Source of the DNA: Catenulispora sp. EB89 | GTDB taxonomy: Bacteria; Actinomycetota; Actinomycetes; Streptomycetales; Catenulisporaceae | Direction: 5' to 3' | Length of the DNA stretch: 64,000 bases | Assembly: GCF_041261445.1 (NCBI RefSeq) | Contig: NZ_JBGCCU010000014.1 | Coordinates: 62,001 to 126,000, forward strand | In this document: positions 39,930-48,205 of the stretch, one piece after another | How positions within the stretch are numbered: position 1 is the first letter of the stretch | How the letters are laid out: each line of letters starts with the position of its first letter | Translations under genes and position numbers: made by a program | Notes under the pieces: generated by a model | The model's database searches: none | What the model was told of the DNA's origin: nothing | Seen by the model: the letters and a program-made list of their open reading frames with translations, nothing else

Positions 39930-41999
39930 ATGCGTGATCAGGACCCTGGCAAGGCCGGCAAGAAGAGCGAGGCGCGGTCGGCCCCGGCGGCCCGTTCCGG
40001 CGCCGCGCAGTCCACCGATCCGACCGGCATCCTGACCCTCCAGCGCAGCATCGGGAACGCCGCTGTCGTGCAGCTGCTGGCGGCGGCCGGCGACGAGTAC
40101 TCCCAGGAGCGCCACAGCCACGGCCCCGGCTGCGGACACGGCGTCGTCGGCGACGTTGGCGGTGGCGTGGCGCCGGTGCAGCGCTCCGAGGTCCAGTCGG
40201 TCCTGTCCTCCCCGGGCCAGCCGCTGGCCGGACCGGTGCGCGCCGAGATGGAGACCCGGCTCGGCGCCGACTTCGCCGACGTGCGCCTGCACACCGGCGG
40301 TGCCGCGCGCCGCTCCGCCGCCGAGATCGGCGCGCGCGCCTACACCTCCGGCAGCCACGTCGTCATCGGCGACGGCGGCGCCGACAAGCACACGCTCGCG
40401 CACGAGCTCACGCACGTCATCCAGCAGCGCAGTGGCCCGGTCGCCGCGACCGACAACGGCTCCGGCCTCAAGGTCTCCGACCCCTCGGACCGTTTCGAGC
40501 GCGAGGCGGAGGCCAACGCCACGCGCGCGCTCGGTGCGCCGCTGCCGACGGCTCCGACGGCTCCGACGCAAGCTGATGCGAGTGCCGGAGGCGCCGACAC
40601 GACCGGCTCGGTGCAGCGCACCGCGTCGTCCGCGTCGTCCGCGTCGTCCGCGTCGTCCGCAACCTCCGCCGCCCCGGCCGTCACCGACCAGATCCAGCGC
40701 GCCGGCGGCACCAGCCTGCTGGAGCGCGGCAAGGCCGCGGTGAAGAAGGGCGCGCACACCGCCGACAGCGCCGCGGACAAGTCGGCGAGCCGCAGCGCCC
40801 CGGTCGCGGACTTCATGGCCGGCGGGTTCAACGCCGGCGGCAACACCCCGGGCGACTTCGGCATCGCCAGCGGCATCGGCGCGGCCGCCATCGTCGGCGG
40901 CGTGCTGGCGACCCCGGACATGGCCAGCTCGCTGCTCGTGGTGTGCCACCGCTTCTCGGCCTGGCGCCACGCCCCCGAGGGCGAGGAGAAGACCAAGGCC
41001 CGCAACAAGCTCCTGAAGGCGCTCGCGGACACCACGTCGAACGGCTCGGCGGTATCCGGCGGCGTCGCCACCGGGGTCGGCACCGTCACCGGAGCCGTCG
41101 GCCCGGGCATCGCCGGCGGCTCGCTCGGCGTCTTCACCGGCCTCTACACCGCCATCACCAAGGCGGTCAGCGCTTACAAGACGCACGAGAAGAAGGAAGC
41201 GCTGAAAAAGGCTGACTTCGCGGAGAAGGACTTCAGGAAGCTGCTCAAGGAGTTCCAGGACCTGTCCAAGCGCCTGGACGAGAACCACGAGCAGCAGGTG
41301 GCGAACCTGAAGGAGCAGTTCGAGCTGGAGAACCGGCAGCTCCAGCAGCTCCCCTCGGCGGCCCGCCGAGTCAAGGAGGCCGCGCTGACGGCCCGCCAGA
41401 ACGACCGGCTGGCCGACTGCGACTCCCGCTACGCGCTGAGCAAGACGACGGTGCAGGACAGCATCGCCGAGTGCGCGGAAGCAGCGAACCTGCAGGGCGC
41501 GAAGGAACTCGGCGTCCGCAAGAGCGACCGCAAGACGGTCCGCGACCTGCTGGGCGCGCTCGGCGGGACGATGGGCATCTCCGCCGGCGCCCTGTCGATC
41601 GTGGCCGTCGCCCTGGGCCTGACCGCCGGTGCGATCCCGATCGCCGGCTGGGCCATCGCCGCGGTCGCCGGCATGGTCGCCGCCGGCACCCTGAGCTGGA
41701 TCTTCGTGAACAAGGTGCGGGCCAACCTCAAGGCGATGTCGTCGGACCCGGCGTTCAAGGACCATTCCGGATGGGGCCTGTTCTACGAGGCCATGAAGGT
41801 CTGGAAGCCGAAGGCCGAGAGTTCGCGCGACCGGGCGGCCGCGACCCTGTTCGAGGGCCTGAGCTCTCAGTACTCGGAGAACAAGGCCGGGGCCGAAGCG
41901 CTGGTCAAGGCGCTGAGTCTGGATCCGGAGCAGCTGCTGAAGATGCCCGAGGCCAAGGACGCGATCGCGAAGATTAAGGGCAGGCTTGCCTCAACATGA
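39930..41999 (+). CDS. DUF4157 protein, probable CIS cargo with membrane-active C-terminus
   Basis: 689 residues. N-terminus: ILTLQRSIGNAAVVQLLAAA (~33-52), the LQRxxGN motif of CIS-linked toxins. DUF4157 domain ~85-185 with ADFADVRLHTGGAARRSAAE, and metallopeptidase site HELTHVIQQ (~157-165) intact. A Ser/Ala linker (four 9-bp repeats at 40623-40658) follows. C-terminal part: glycine-rich hydrophobic hairpins (~309-337, ~370-405), a charged coiled coil (~417-535) and a longer hydrophobic hairpin (~545-592, AVALGLTAGAIPIAGWAIAA). This is the layout of a pore-forming or membrane-inserting toxin. No separate immunity gene is evident. Confidence 0.82.
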   Translation: MRDQDPGKAGKKSEARSAPAARSGAAQSTDPTGILTLQRSIGNAAVVQLLAAAGDEYSQERHSHGPGCGHGVVGDVGGGVAPVQRSEVQSVLSSPGQPLAGPVRAEMETRLGADFADVRLHTGGAARRSAAEIGARAYTSGSHVVIGDGGADKHTLAHELTHVIQQRSGPVAATDNGSGLKVSDPSDRFEREAEANATRALGAPLPTAPTAPTQADASAGGADTTGSVQRTASSASSASSASSATSAAPAVTDQIQRAGGTSLLERGKAAVKKGAHTADSAADKSASRSAPVADFMAGGFNAGGNTPGDFGIASGIGAAAIVGGVLATPDMASSLLVVCHRFSAWRHAPEGEEKTKARNKLLKALADTTSNGSAVSGGVATGVGTVTGAVGPGIAGGSLGVFTGLYTAITKAVSAYKTHEKKEALKKADFAEKDFRKLLKEFQDLSKRLDENHEQQVANLKEQFELENRQLQQLPSAARRVKEAALTARQNDRLADCDSRYALSKTTVQDSIAECAEAANLQGAKELGVRKSDRKTVRDLLGALGGTMGISAGALSIVAVALGLTAGAIPIAGWAIAAVAGMVAAGTLSWIFVNKVRANLKAMSSDPAFKDHSGWGLFYEAMKVWKPKAESSRDRAAATLFEGLSSQYSENKAGAEALVKALSLDPEQLLKMPEAKDAIAKIKGRLAST

Positions 42000-42097
42000 G
42001 CCGCCGCGCGCACAAACAGTGCGCGCGGCGCCACGCGGTTAGGGTCGAAGTCGACAAGATGTGCGCATCTGTCGGTCTCGACCGGAAGGAGGCCGCT

Positions 42098-42256
42098 GTG
42101 GCTGCGTCAAGAGGACGTCCCTCGGGGCTCATGCTAATGGTTTTCATCGCCGGTGGACTGTTGATGGTCGGAGCCATCCAGGCCGGGAACGGAATGCTCG
42201 TCATCATCACGCTGCTGCTCATGGCCGTGAGCGTGGACACTCTGCGGCGTCGGTGA
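42098..42256 (+). CDS. Small two-helix membrane protein
   Basis: 52 residues from GTG 42098, chosen for the near-perfect AAGGAGG 5 nt upstream. Residues ~9-27 (GLMLMVFIAGGLLMVGAIQA) and ~31-47 (LVIITLLLMAVSV) are membrane helices with a short NG turn, and the C-terminus is basic (DTLRRR). It follows the DUF4157 gene after 99 bp and is before the cluster terminator, so an immunity or partner role is possible but not shown. Confidence 0.7.
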   Translation: MAASRGRPSGLMLMVFIAGGLLMVGAIQAGNGMLVIITLLLMAVSVDTLRRR

Positions 42257-42260
42257 GGGT

Positions 42261-42302
42261 GGCGGCCGTCGGCGGGGCGCTTGCCGGCCGCCGACGGCCG
42301 CC
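42261..42302 (+). terminator. Strong terminator closing the CIS cluster
   Basis: GGCGGCCGTCGGCGG (42261-42275) pairs perfectly with CCGCCGACGGCCGCC (42288-42302), 15 bp, 12-nt loop, 5 bp after the last stop codon. Together with the 17-bp hairpin at 19809 it brackets the whole CIS region. Confidence 0.85.
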
Positions 42303-42369
42303 GACTGTCACCGTGCGGCTATGTGGGTGAACGGGGTTTCAACTGCTTCAGGTCGGTTACCCGGCGTCA

Positions 42370-43971
42370 ATGACCGACGAGGCTTACTGGACGAACGGCG
42401 GCGGCGAGACGGGGTACCCGAGGCTGGACGGTCGAGGCCGAGCCGACGTGGCGGTCATCGGCGGCGGCGCCGCCGGACTGTGGACGGCCTGGGAGCTGGC
42501 CCGGACCGGACGCCGGGTGGCGGTGCTGGAGGCCGGGCGCATCGTGGAGGCCGCCAAAGGCGGCGGAGCGGGTCAGGCCTCGATGATCCAGACCCTGGCC
42601 TACGACCGCATTGCGCGCGCCGCCGGCCCGGACGCGGCCCGGTGCTTCGCCGAGGCGCAGGCGCTCGCCGTGGAACGCCTCGCCGAGGTGGCCGGGGCCC
42701 TGGACGCCGACTGCGAACTGGAGCGGCGCCCGGCGTACATCTACGCCGCCGACGAGCACGCGCTGCCGGAGCTGCACGAGGAGTGGGCCGCCGCGATCGA
42801 GGCCGGCGTCCCGGCCGTCTACGGCGGCGGCAGCGGACTGCCGTCGCCGATACTCGGCGCGATGAGCGTCGACGCCCAGCTCCAGTTCCACCCGCGCAAG
42901 CTGCTCATGGCGCTGGCCCGCGACCTCGTCCGGCGCGGTTCGGCAGTGTACGAACACAGCCGCGTGGTCACGGTCGACGAAGGAGAACCCTGCGTCGTCA
43001 TGACCGAGAACGGCGGTTCGGTCGCCGCCGAGCACGTGGTGGTGGCCACCGGCTTCCCGATCGCCGCGCCCTCGGCCGTCCGGCGCGCGCTGCGGCCCCG
43101 GCGTGAGCTGCTGCTGGCCGGGCCGGTGCCGGCCGGGCAGGCGCCGGACGGGATGTACACGGCCGTTGGCGACCTCGGCGGATCGGTCCGCACCGCGCCG
43201 ATGCCCGATGGGGCCGACGGAGCCGGCGGAGCCGACGGGACTGACCGGGCTGACAGGTCTGACCGGGCCGGCGGATCCGACGGCCGCCGCATGGTCGTCG
43301 TCGCGGGGGAGCAGCACGAGCCCGGCTCCGGCGGCATCGGCGAGCGCTTCGCGCGGCTGTCCGCGTGGGCCGCTGCTGCCGTCGGCCTGACCGAGGTGAC
43401 CCACCGCTGGTCGGCTCAGGACTATGAGACCGCCGACCACCTGCCGGTGATCGGGCGGGCCTCGGCCGACCCGGACCGGCGCGGCGTCTGGCTCGCGACC
43501 GGGTTCGGCGGCTGGGACGCGACGAACGCGGTGCTGGCCGGGCGCCTCATCAAGGCCGGGATCCGCGGCGAGAAGCTGCCGGCGTGGGCCGGGCCGTTCG
43601 CGCCGCTGCGGCTGGAGCAGGACCTGCGGCCGGAGGACACCTGGAGCGGGCCGGTCCGCTCGATCGTCCGGCACCGCGTCGAGCCCGACGAGCGGCAGGC
43701 GCTGGACGCGATCCGGCCCGGCGACGGCGCGGTGGTGGAGGTCGGCGGCGAGCACTGCGCGGCCTACCGCGACGAGAGCGGGCTGCTGCGGATGGTCTCG
43801 GCGCTGTGCCCGCACCGGGGCTGCACCGTGGGCTTCAACGACGCGGAGAAGACGTGGGAGTGCCCGTGCCACGGATCCCGCTTCGCCCCGGACGGCGCGC
43901 TGCTCCAGGGTCCGGCCGTCGAGCCGCTGGCCCCGGCGCGCGCCTATCTGGCACTGGCGGCGGCGGAATGA
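42370..43971 (+). CDS. FAD-dependent oxidoreductase fused to a Rieske [2Fe-2S] domain
   Basis: 533 residues from ATG 42370. The N-terminal dinucleotide fold ADVAVIGGGAAGLWTAWELA starts a DAO-type flavin oxidase (glycine-oxidase/YrbE-like); HRWSAQDYETADHLPVIGRA is typical of the Rieske-fused branch. The C-terminal Rieske domain has CPHRGC (~480-485) and CPCHGS (~497-502). The cytoplasmic enzyme would oxidise an amine or hydroxyl substrate and pass electrons through the cluster. A Gly/Ala/Asp repeat insert (~275-305, built from GACGGGAC-like DNA repeats) is unusual. Substrate unknown. Confidence 0.92.
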   Translation: MTDEAYWTNGGGETGYPRLDGRGRADVAVIGGGAAGLWTAWELARTGRRVAVLEAGRIVEAAKGGGAGQASMIQTLAYDRIARAAGPDAARCFAEAQALAVERLAEVAGALDADCELERRPAYIYAADEHALPELHEEWAAAIEAGVPAVYGGGSGLPSPILGAMSVDAQLQFHPRKLLMALARDLVRRGSAVYEHSRVVTVDEGEPCVVMTENGGSVAAEHVVVATGFPIAAPSAVRRALRPRRELLLAGPVPAGQAPDGMYTAVGDLGGSVRTAPMPDGADGAGGADGTDRADRSDRAGGSDGRRMVVVAGEQHEPGSGGIGERFARLSAWAAAAVGLTEVTHRWSAQDYETADHLPVIGRASADPDRRGVWLATGFGGWDATNAVLAGRLIKAGIRGEKLPAWAGPFAPLRLEQDLRPEDTWSGPVRSIVRHRVEPDERQALDAIRPGDGAVVEVGGEHCAAYRDESGLLRMVSALCPHRGCTVGFNDAEKTWECPCHGSRFAPDGALLQGPAVEPLAPARAYLALAAAE

Positions 43972-43982
43972 TGGACGCACTG

Positions 43983-44011
43983 TGAGGGTGTGATGATCGC
44001 ACCTCAGTTTT
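43983..44011 (+). terminator. Terminator hairpin with U-tract
   Basis: TGAGGGTGTGA and TCGCACCTCA form a 10-bp stem with one bulged G and a 3-nt loop, followed by GTTTT, 12 bp after the Rieske gene. This is closer to the classical intrinsic terminator than most here. Confidence 0.7.
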
Positions 44012-44111
44012 GCCTCGTTCCGCGGACGTTTGACCGGCCGTGATCGGGTAACCAAGGGGGAACCCATGGATCCGTGGGCTTCTCCGACCGTCCCAGCACC
44101 TGGAGGATGTC

Positions 44112-44414
44112 GTGCTGTCTCTCACCGATCGGGCCGCGGCCGCCATTCAGGTCCTGACCTCGAACTCCGAACTCCCACCGGACACCGCCGGGCTGCGCAT
44201 CGTGGCCGCCGACCCGAGCCTGAACGGCAACCAGGACCAGTTCTCGGCGTCCCTGGCCACCGGCCCCGACGCCGGGGACCAGGTCGTGGAGTCGGGTCCG
44301 GCGCGTATCTTCCTGGAGTCCACGGCCGCCACCGTGCTGGACGGCCGCGAGCTCGACGCGACCGTCGACGTCGACGGGAGCGTGAAGTTCGTGGTCGGGG
44401 AGCCGGGCTTGTAG
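44112..44414 (+). CDS. HesB/IscA-like protein lacking the cluster-binding cysteines
   Basis: 100 residues from GTG 44112, GGAGG 6 nt upstream. LSLTDRAAAAIQVLTSNSEL, then TAGLRIVAADPSLN, is the start of the Fe-S biogenesis (HesB/IscA) fold, and VLDGRELDATVDVDGSVKFV matches its end. The fold's three conserved cysteines are absent, so it cannot scaffold an Fe-S cluster in the known way. Actinobacterial genomes carry such Cys-free members, of unknown function. It is not in an Fe-S operon here. Confidence 0.75.
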   Translation: MLSLTDRAAAAIQVLTSNSELPPDTAGLRIVAADPSLNGNQDQFSASLATGPDAGDQVVESGPARIFLESTAATVLDGRELDATVDVDGSVKFVVGEPGL

Positions 44415-44513
44415 CCGTCCGGCGCAGGCCGGAGCCTGTTGTCCGACAATCGTCCGATTCGCGGATTTCGTCGTTCTCGAATCGACCGCCGATTTCGGGG
44501 CAACGGGCCCGGC

Positions 44514-45059
44514 ATGAAGCTCCTCGCCTACGCCGACCGAGCAGTCGAGCTGGTGAACACGGACGACCACGGGGCCGGCCTGGACCGGCTGCAATCGTGC
44601 GACGACGTGTGCCGCCTGATGCCGCAGGGCTGGAACGTGTCCCGCACCGCGGCCGAAGCGGGCCTGGACGAGCTGCGCGAGGCCCGCCCCCGGCTGCGGC
44701 GCGTCTTCGAGCTCGCGGCCACCGGCCGGGTCGAGCGCGCCACCGACGCCCTGAACAAGCTCCTGTGCGACTTCCCGGTCTCGGCGTCGATCAGCGACCA
44801 CGTGAACGGCGACTGGCACCTGCACCTCACCGACGAGCCGAAGGGCCCGGCCCGCTCCTACCTGACCGGGGCGGCCTTCGGCCTGGCGTGCACGATCGCG
44901 GAACGCGGCCCGGAGCGCCTGGGGGTGTGCGAGGCGCTGCCGTGCCGGAAGGTGTTCGTCGACACCACCACGAACAGCTCGCGGCGGTACTGCTCGGACA
45001 AGTGCGCGACCAGGGCCAACGTCGCGGCCTATCGGGCACGCAAGCGCGGCGACGCTTAG
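44514..45059 (+). CDS. CGNR zinc-finger (ABATE domain) regulator
   Basis: 181 residues from ATG 44514. The ABATE domain begins KLLAYADRAVELVNTDDHGA; the C-terminal treble-clef zinc finger is LPCRKVFVDTTTNSSRRYCS, then DKCATRANVAAYRARKR (Cys ligands C, C, C in CRKVF, RYCSDKC; the normal first CGNR appears as PCRK). These are thought to be stress-related transcription regulators. Its TAG stop is directly followed, in the same frame, by the TetR remnant. Confidence 0.88.
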   Translation: MKLLAYADRAVELVNTDDHGAGLDRLQSCDDVCRLMPQGWNVSRTAAEAGLDELREARPRLRRVFELAATGRVERATDALNKLLCDFPVSASISDHVNGDWHLHLTDEPKGPARSYLTGAAFGLACTIAERGPERLGVCEALPCRKVFVDTTTNSSRRYCSDKCATRANVAAYRARKRGDA

Positions 45060-45410
45060 GCGCCCTGGGAACGCTGGGAACGCTGGAGGTACGCCTCCGG
45101 CATCGCGTCCTCGGTCTTCAGCGGCGGGCCGAAGACGATCCGCGACGGCGCCGCCACCTCAACGTCCCGTGCCGAGAGCTTCACGCTCCTGGAAGACGCC
45201 GGCGAAGCGCTGCTGCGCTCGGCCGTGGCAGCCGGCTCGGCGCGCGCCGACGTCTCCGTCGCCGACCTTCTGGTCGTCGTCAACGCGATCGCCGGGGCAA
45301 CAGCCGGTGCCCCTGCGGGCGATACGCTCCGCTTGCTCGCTCTCGTCCGGGACGGCGTGAGGCCACGGGATGAACCCTTAGCTCCCTTAGTTGCAGGCCG
45401 CCCTCGATGA
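45060..45410 (+). pseudogene. C-terminal remnant of a TetR-family (SbtR-like) regulator
   Basis: An open frame without a start runs from the CGNR stop to 45410. It reads RYASGIASSVFSGGPKTIRD, then SFTLLEDAGEALLRSAVAAG, SARADVSVADLLVVVNAIAG and DTLRLLALVRDGVRP. This is the ligand-domain pattern of SbtR-type TetR proteins (LL..A..AG..R.DV...DLL). The helix-turn-helix half is missing. It is in frame with the CGNR gene, parted by one TAG codon. A 9-bp duplication TGGGAACGC at 45066-45083 marks the junction. GC3 is still near 100 percent, so loss is recent or the piece is used. Confidence 0.6.
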
Positions 45411-45426
45411 GGCAGATGCTGGTTCC

Positions 45427-47157
45427 GTGACGAACGAGGGCGACGCGCAGAGCGCGCACGGCACGCGGACAGAGCAGGCCAGGCGCCTGGCGACCATGGC
45501 CCGGGGCCGCTCGGTCCTGACCGATCCGCGCCTGAACCGGGGCACCGCCTTCACCCTCGCCGAGCGGCACGCCCTCGGCCTGGTCGGGCTGCTGCCGCAG
45601 GCCGTGGTCACGCAGGACCAGCAGGCGGCGCGCGTCTACGACCAGTTCCGGTCCCAGCCGACGGCGCTGGAGAAGTACGTCTCGCTGGCCGCCCTGCGCG
45701 ACCGCAACGAGGTCCTGTTCTACCGGCTGGTCACGGATCACCTGGCGGAGATCCTGCCGATCGTCTACACCCCGACCGTCGGCACCGCGATCCAGCACTA
45801 CAACGCCGAATACCGCAGGCCGCACGGCGTGTACCTGTCGGTGGACGCCCCGCAGGACATCGAGCGCTCGCTGAGTGCCGCCGGGCTCGGGCCCGAGGAC
45901 GTGGACCTGATCGTCGCCACCGACGGCGAGGCGATCCTGGGCATCGGGGACTGGGGCGTCGGCGGCGTCGACATCGCGGTCGGCAAGCTCGTCGTCTACA
46001 CCGCCGCCGCCGGCATCGACCCGGCCCGGGTGTTGCCGGTGATGCTGGACGTCGGCACCAACCGCCAGGAACTGCTGGACGACCCCGGCTACCTGGGCAA
46101 CCGGCACCCGCGGGTGGACCCCGAGGCGTACGACGAGTTCATCGACGCCTATGTGCAGGCCGCCGGGCACCTGTTCCCGAACGCGCTGCTGCACTGGGAG
46201 GACTTCGGGACCGCGAACGCCCACCGCATCCTGGACCGCTACCGCGACAAGGTCTTCACCTTCAACGACGACATCCAGGGCACCGGCGCGGTCACCCTCG
46301 CCGCGGTCCTGGCCGGCGTCGCGGCCAGCGGCCGGCCGCTGCGCGAGCACCGCATCGTGGTGTTCGGGGCGGGCAGCGCCGGCGTCGGGATCGCCGACGA
46401 CCTGCGCGAGGCCCTGCACGGCGACGGTCTCACGCCGGAGGAGGCGACGGCCCGGATCTGGTGCGTCGACCGCTACGGCCTCCTCACCGACGACCAGGAC
46501 ACGCTGCGCGACTTCCAGGTCCGCTACGCCAGGCCCGCCGCCGAGAGCGCGGACTGGGCCCACGACGCCGACCGGAACGGCGTGACCCTGGCCGAGGTCG
46601 TCGACCGGATCCACCCGACGATCCTGATCGGCACCTCCGGCCGCGGCGGCGCCTTCACCGAGCCGATCGTGCGCGCCATGGCCGCGCACACCGACCGGCC
46701 GCTGATCCTGCCGATGTCGAACCCCACCGAATTGGCCGAGGCCACCCCGGCCGACCTGCTGGACTGGACCGACGGCCGGGCGCTGATCGCCGCCGGCAGC
46801 CCCTTCGACCCGGTCGAGCGGGACGGCGTCACCCACCAGATCGCGCAGGCGAACAACGCCCTGGTCTTCCCCGGCCTGGGGCTGGGGGCCATCGTCGCGC
46901 GGGCCTCGCGCGTCACCGACGGGATGCTCGCCGCCGCGGCCCAGGCCGTCGCCGACCGCGTGGACACCGACACGCCCGGCGCGCCGATCCTGCCGCCGGT
47001 GCCGCAGCTGCGCGAGACGTCCGTGGCGGTCGCCGTCGCGGTGGCTCGGGCGGCGGCCGCGGCCGGGGTGGCCGGTGCGGAGGTCGGGGACGGGATCGAG
47101 AAGCAGGTGCGGGCCGCGATGTGGCAGCCGGTGTATCCGGAGATCGTCGCGATCTGA
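45427..47157 (+). CDS. NAD-dependent malic enzyme
   Basis: 576 residues from GTG 45427 (a TTG at 45391 is possible but runs into the TetR remnant). Malic enzyme motifs are complete: LPIVYTPTVGTAIQHYNAEY, VDLIVATDGEAILGIGDWGV, FTFNDDIQGTGAVTLAAVLA (metal and catalytic residues), GAGSAGVGIADDLREAL (NAD site), LPMSNPTELAEATP. It oxidatively decarboxylates malate to pyruvate, linking the TCA cycle with gluconeogenesis or lipid supply. Length suits the large bacterial/mitochondrial class without a phosphotransacetylase extension. Confidence 0.95.
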   Translation: MTNEGDAQSAHGTRTEQARRLATMARGRSVLTDPRLNRGTAFTLAERHALGLVGLLPQAVVTQDQQAARVYDQFRSQPTALEKYVSLAALRDRNEVLFYRLVTDHLAEILPIVYTPTVGTAIQHYNAEYRRPHGVYLSVDAPQDIERSLSAAGLGPEDVDLIVATDGEAILGIGDWGVGGVDIAVGKLVVYTAAAGIDPARVLPVMLDVGTNRQELLDDPGYLGNRHPRVDPEAYDEFIDAYVQAAGHLFPNALLHWEDFGTANAHRILDRYRDKVFTFNDDIQGTGAVTLAAVLAGVAASGRPLREHRIVVFGAGSAGVGIADDLREALHGDGLTPEEATARIWCVDRYGLLTDDQDTLRDFQVRYARPAAESADWAHDADRNGVTLAEVVDRIHPTILIGTSGRGGAFTEPIVRAMAAHTDRPLILPMSNPTELAEATPADLLDWTDGRALIAAGSPFDPVERDGVTHQIAQANNALVFPGLGLGAIVARASRVTDGMLAAAAQAVADRVDTDTPGAPILPPVPQLRETSVAVAVAVARAAAAAGVAGAEVGDGIEKQVRAAMWQPVYPEIVAI

Positions 47158-47242
47158 CGGCCCTGACCGGTCTGGTCTGTCTGTTCCTCCTCCCAGCGGC
47201 GCCGTATATTCGAAAGAGACCCACGGGTCGAGGAGTGCGGCG

Positions 47243-47770
47243 ATGAGCGATTCCGCGATATTCGAGTTGGGGAGCAGGGTGTACTGCTCCGACGCCGACT
47301 GCGGGGAGCTGCTGCAGTTCGTGGTCGAACCGGACGTCCCGCGCCTGACCGACCTGGTCGTGTGCTCGGTCGGCGGCGGTGCGCGGCTGGTCGCGGCTTC
47401 GTTCGCGCGGCCTACCGCGTACGGCGTCCTGCTGGATTGCGACCGCCGCGAATTCAACCGGCTCCCGGCGGCGCGGGTGCGCGACCCCGAGGCTCCGCCG
47501 GTGACGCCGGCGACGCCGAGCCTGCCCGACGCGCAGACCCGGATCCGGCGCGGCGACCATGTGCAGGCGCTGGACGGCGACGCCGGGCGCGTTCTGGGGC
47601 TGGTCGTGCGCAGCGCGGACGGTGCCATCACGCACGTGCTGGTGACCGCCGGGCATCTGTGGCACCGCAAGCACGTCGCCGTGCCGGTCGACTACGTCGC
47701 AGGGCTCGGCTTCGCCGGCCTGGACCTGCTGCTGACCAGGCAGCACGTGGCGGAGTTCCCGCTGGTGTAG
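47243..47770 (+). CDS. PRC-barrel-like double-repeat protein
   Basis: 175 residues from ATG 47243 (GAGGAG upstream; -10-like TATATT near 47205). Two similar halves: FELGSRVYCSDADCGELLQF and RRGDHVQALDGDAGRVLGLV, each followed by a beta-rich stretch (DLVVCSVGGG; ITHVLVTAGHLWHRKHVAVP). This is the tandem PRC-barrel layout of small actinobacterial stress or envelope proteins. CSDADC in the first half might bind metal. Function unknown. Confidence 0.7.
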   Translation: MSDSAIFELGSRVYCSDADCGELLQFVVEPDVPRLTDLVVCSVGGGARLVAASFARPTAYGVLLDCDRREFNRLPAARVRDPEAPPVTPATPSLPDAQTRIRRGDHVQALDGDAGRVLGLVVRSADGAITHVLVTAGHLWHRKHVAVPVDYVAGLGFAGLDLLLTRQHVAEFPLV

Positions 47771-47806
47771 GGCTGGGCTTCAGCGCGCCATGAGAGTGTG
47801 GTTTTC

Positions 47807-48205
47807 ATGCCCTTGAGCGACTACGAACTCCGAACGTCGATCGCTGTCTCCGACATTCAGCAGGCCGTCGCCTTCTACGAAGGCAAGCTCGGTCTGCCGG
47901 TGGTGAAGACCGTGCCGAGCGCCCACATCGCCGGCGGCGCGCGTATCTACGCATCCGGCGGCGGCCCGGCGCTGAACGTGTACCAGTCGGCGACCGCCGG
48001 GACGACGGCGGCGACGCTGGCCGTCTGGTACGTCGACGACCTCGACCGGATCGTCGACGAGCTCACCGCGGCCGGCGTGGAGTTCACGCGCTACGAGCAG
48101 TTCGAGCACGACGCGCGGGGGATCACGCCGCGGGCCGGCGGTGGGCGGATCGCGTGGTTCCAGGATCCGGACGGGAACACGTTCGCGCTCGAGTCCGACG
48201 TCTGA
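47807..48205 (+). CDS. VOC (glyoxalase/bleomycin-resistance fold) protein
   Basis: 132 residues from ATG 47807. ELRTSIAVSDIQQAVAFYEG starts the first beta-alpha-beta-beta-beta unit; WFQDPDGNTFALESDV closes the second. Likely metal ligands are in the family positions (His/Glu), but the N-terminal ligand is not obvious. Enzymes of this fold include glyoxalases, dioxygenases and antibiotic-binding proteins, so no substrate is assigned. The last five codons including the stop are the seed of the repeat at 48194-48270. Confidence 0.85.
   Translation: MPLSDYELRTSIAVSDIQQAVAFYEGKLGLPVVKTVPSAHIAGGARIYASGGGPALNVYQSATAGTTAATLAVWYVDDLDRIVDELTAAGVEFTRYEQFEHDARGITPRAGGGRIAWFQDPDGNTFALESDV

Noticed and set aside
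44067-44111. ATG at 44067 with a strong AAGGGGG site, as a leader peptide for the HesB-like gene
   Set aside because: The frame does not close before the HesB-like gene but runs on for hundreds of codons in its shadow frame, so a short leader peptide is not supported.
45056-45160. Minus-strand frame ending at 45056 that reads like the C-terminus of a second truncated gene, which would make a back-to-back pair of remnants with TetR
   Set aside because: Its third codon positions coincide with those of the plus-strand frame, so its good codon bias is a mirror effect. The plus frame continues the TetR pattern through the same bases.
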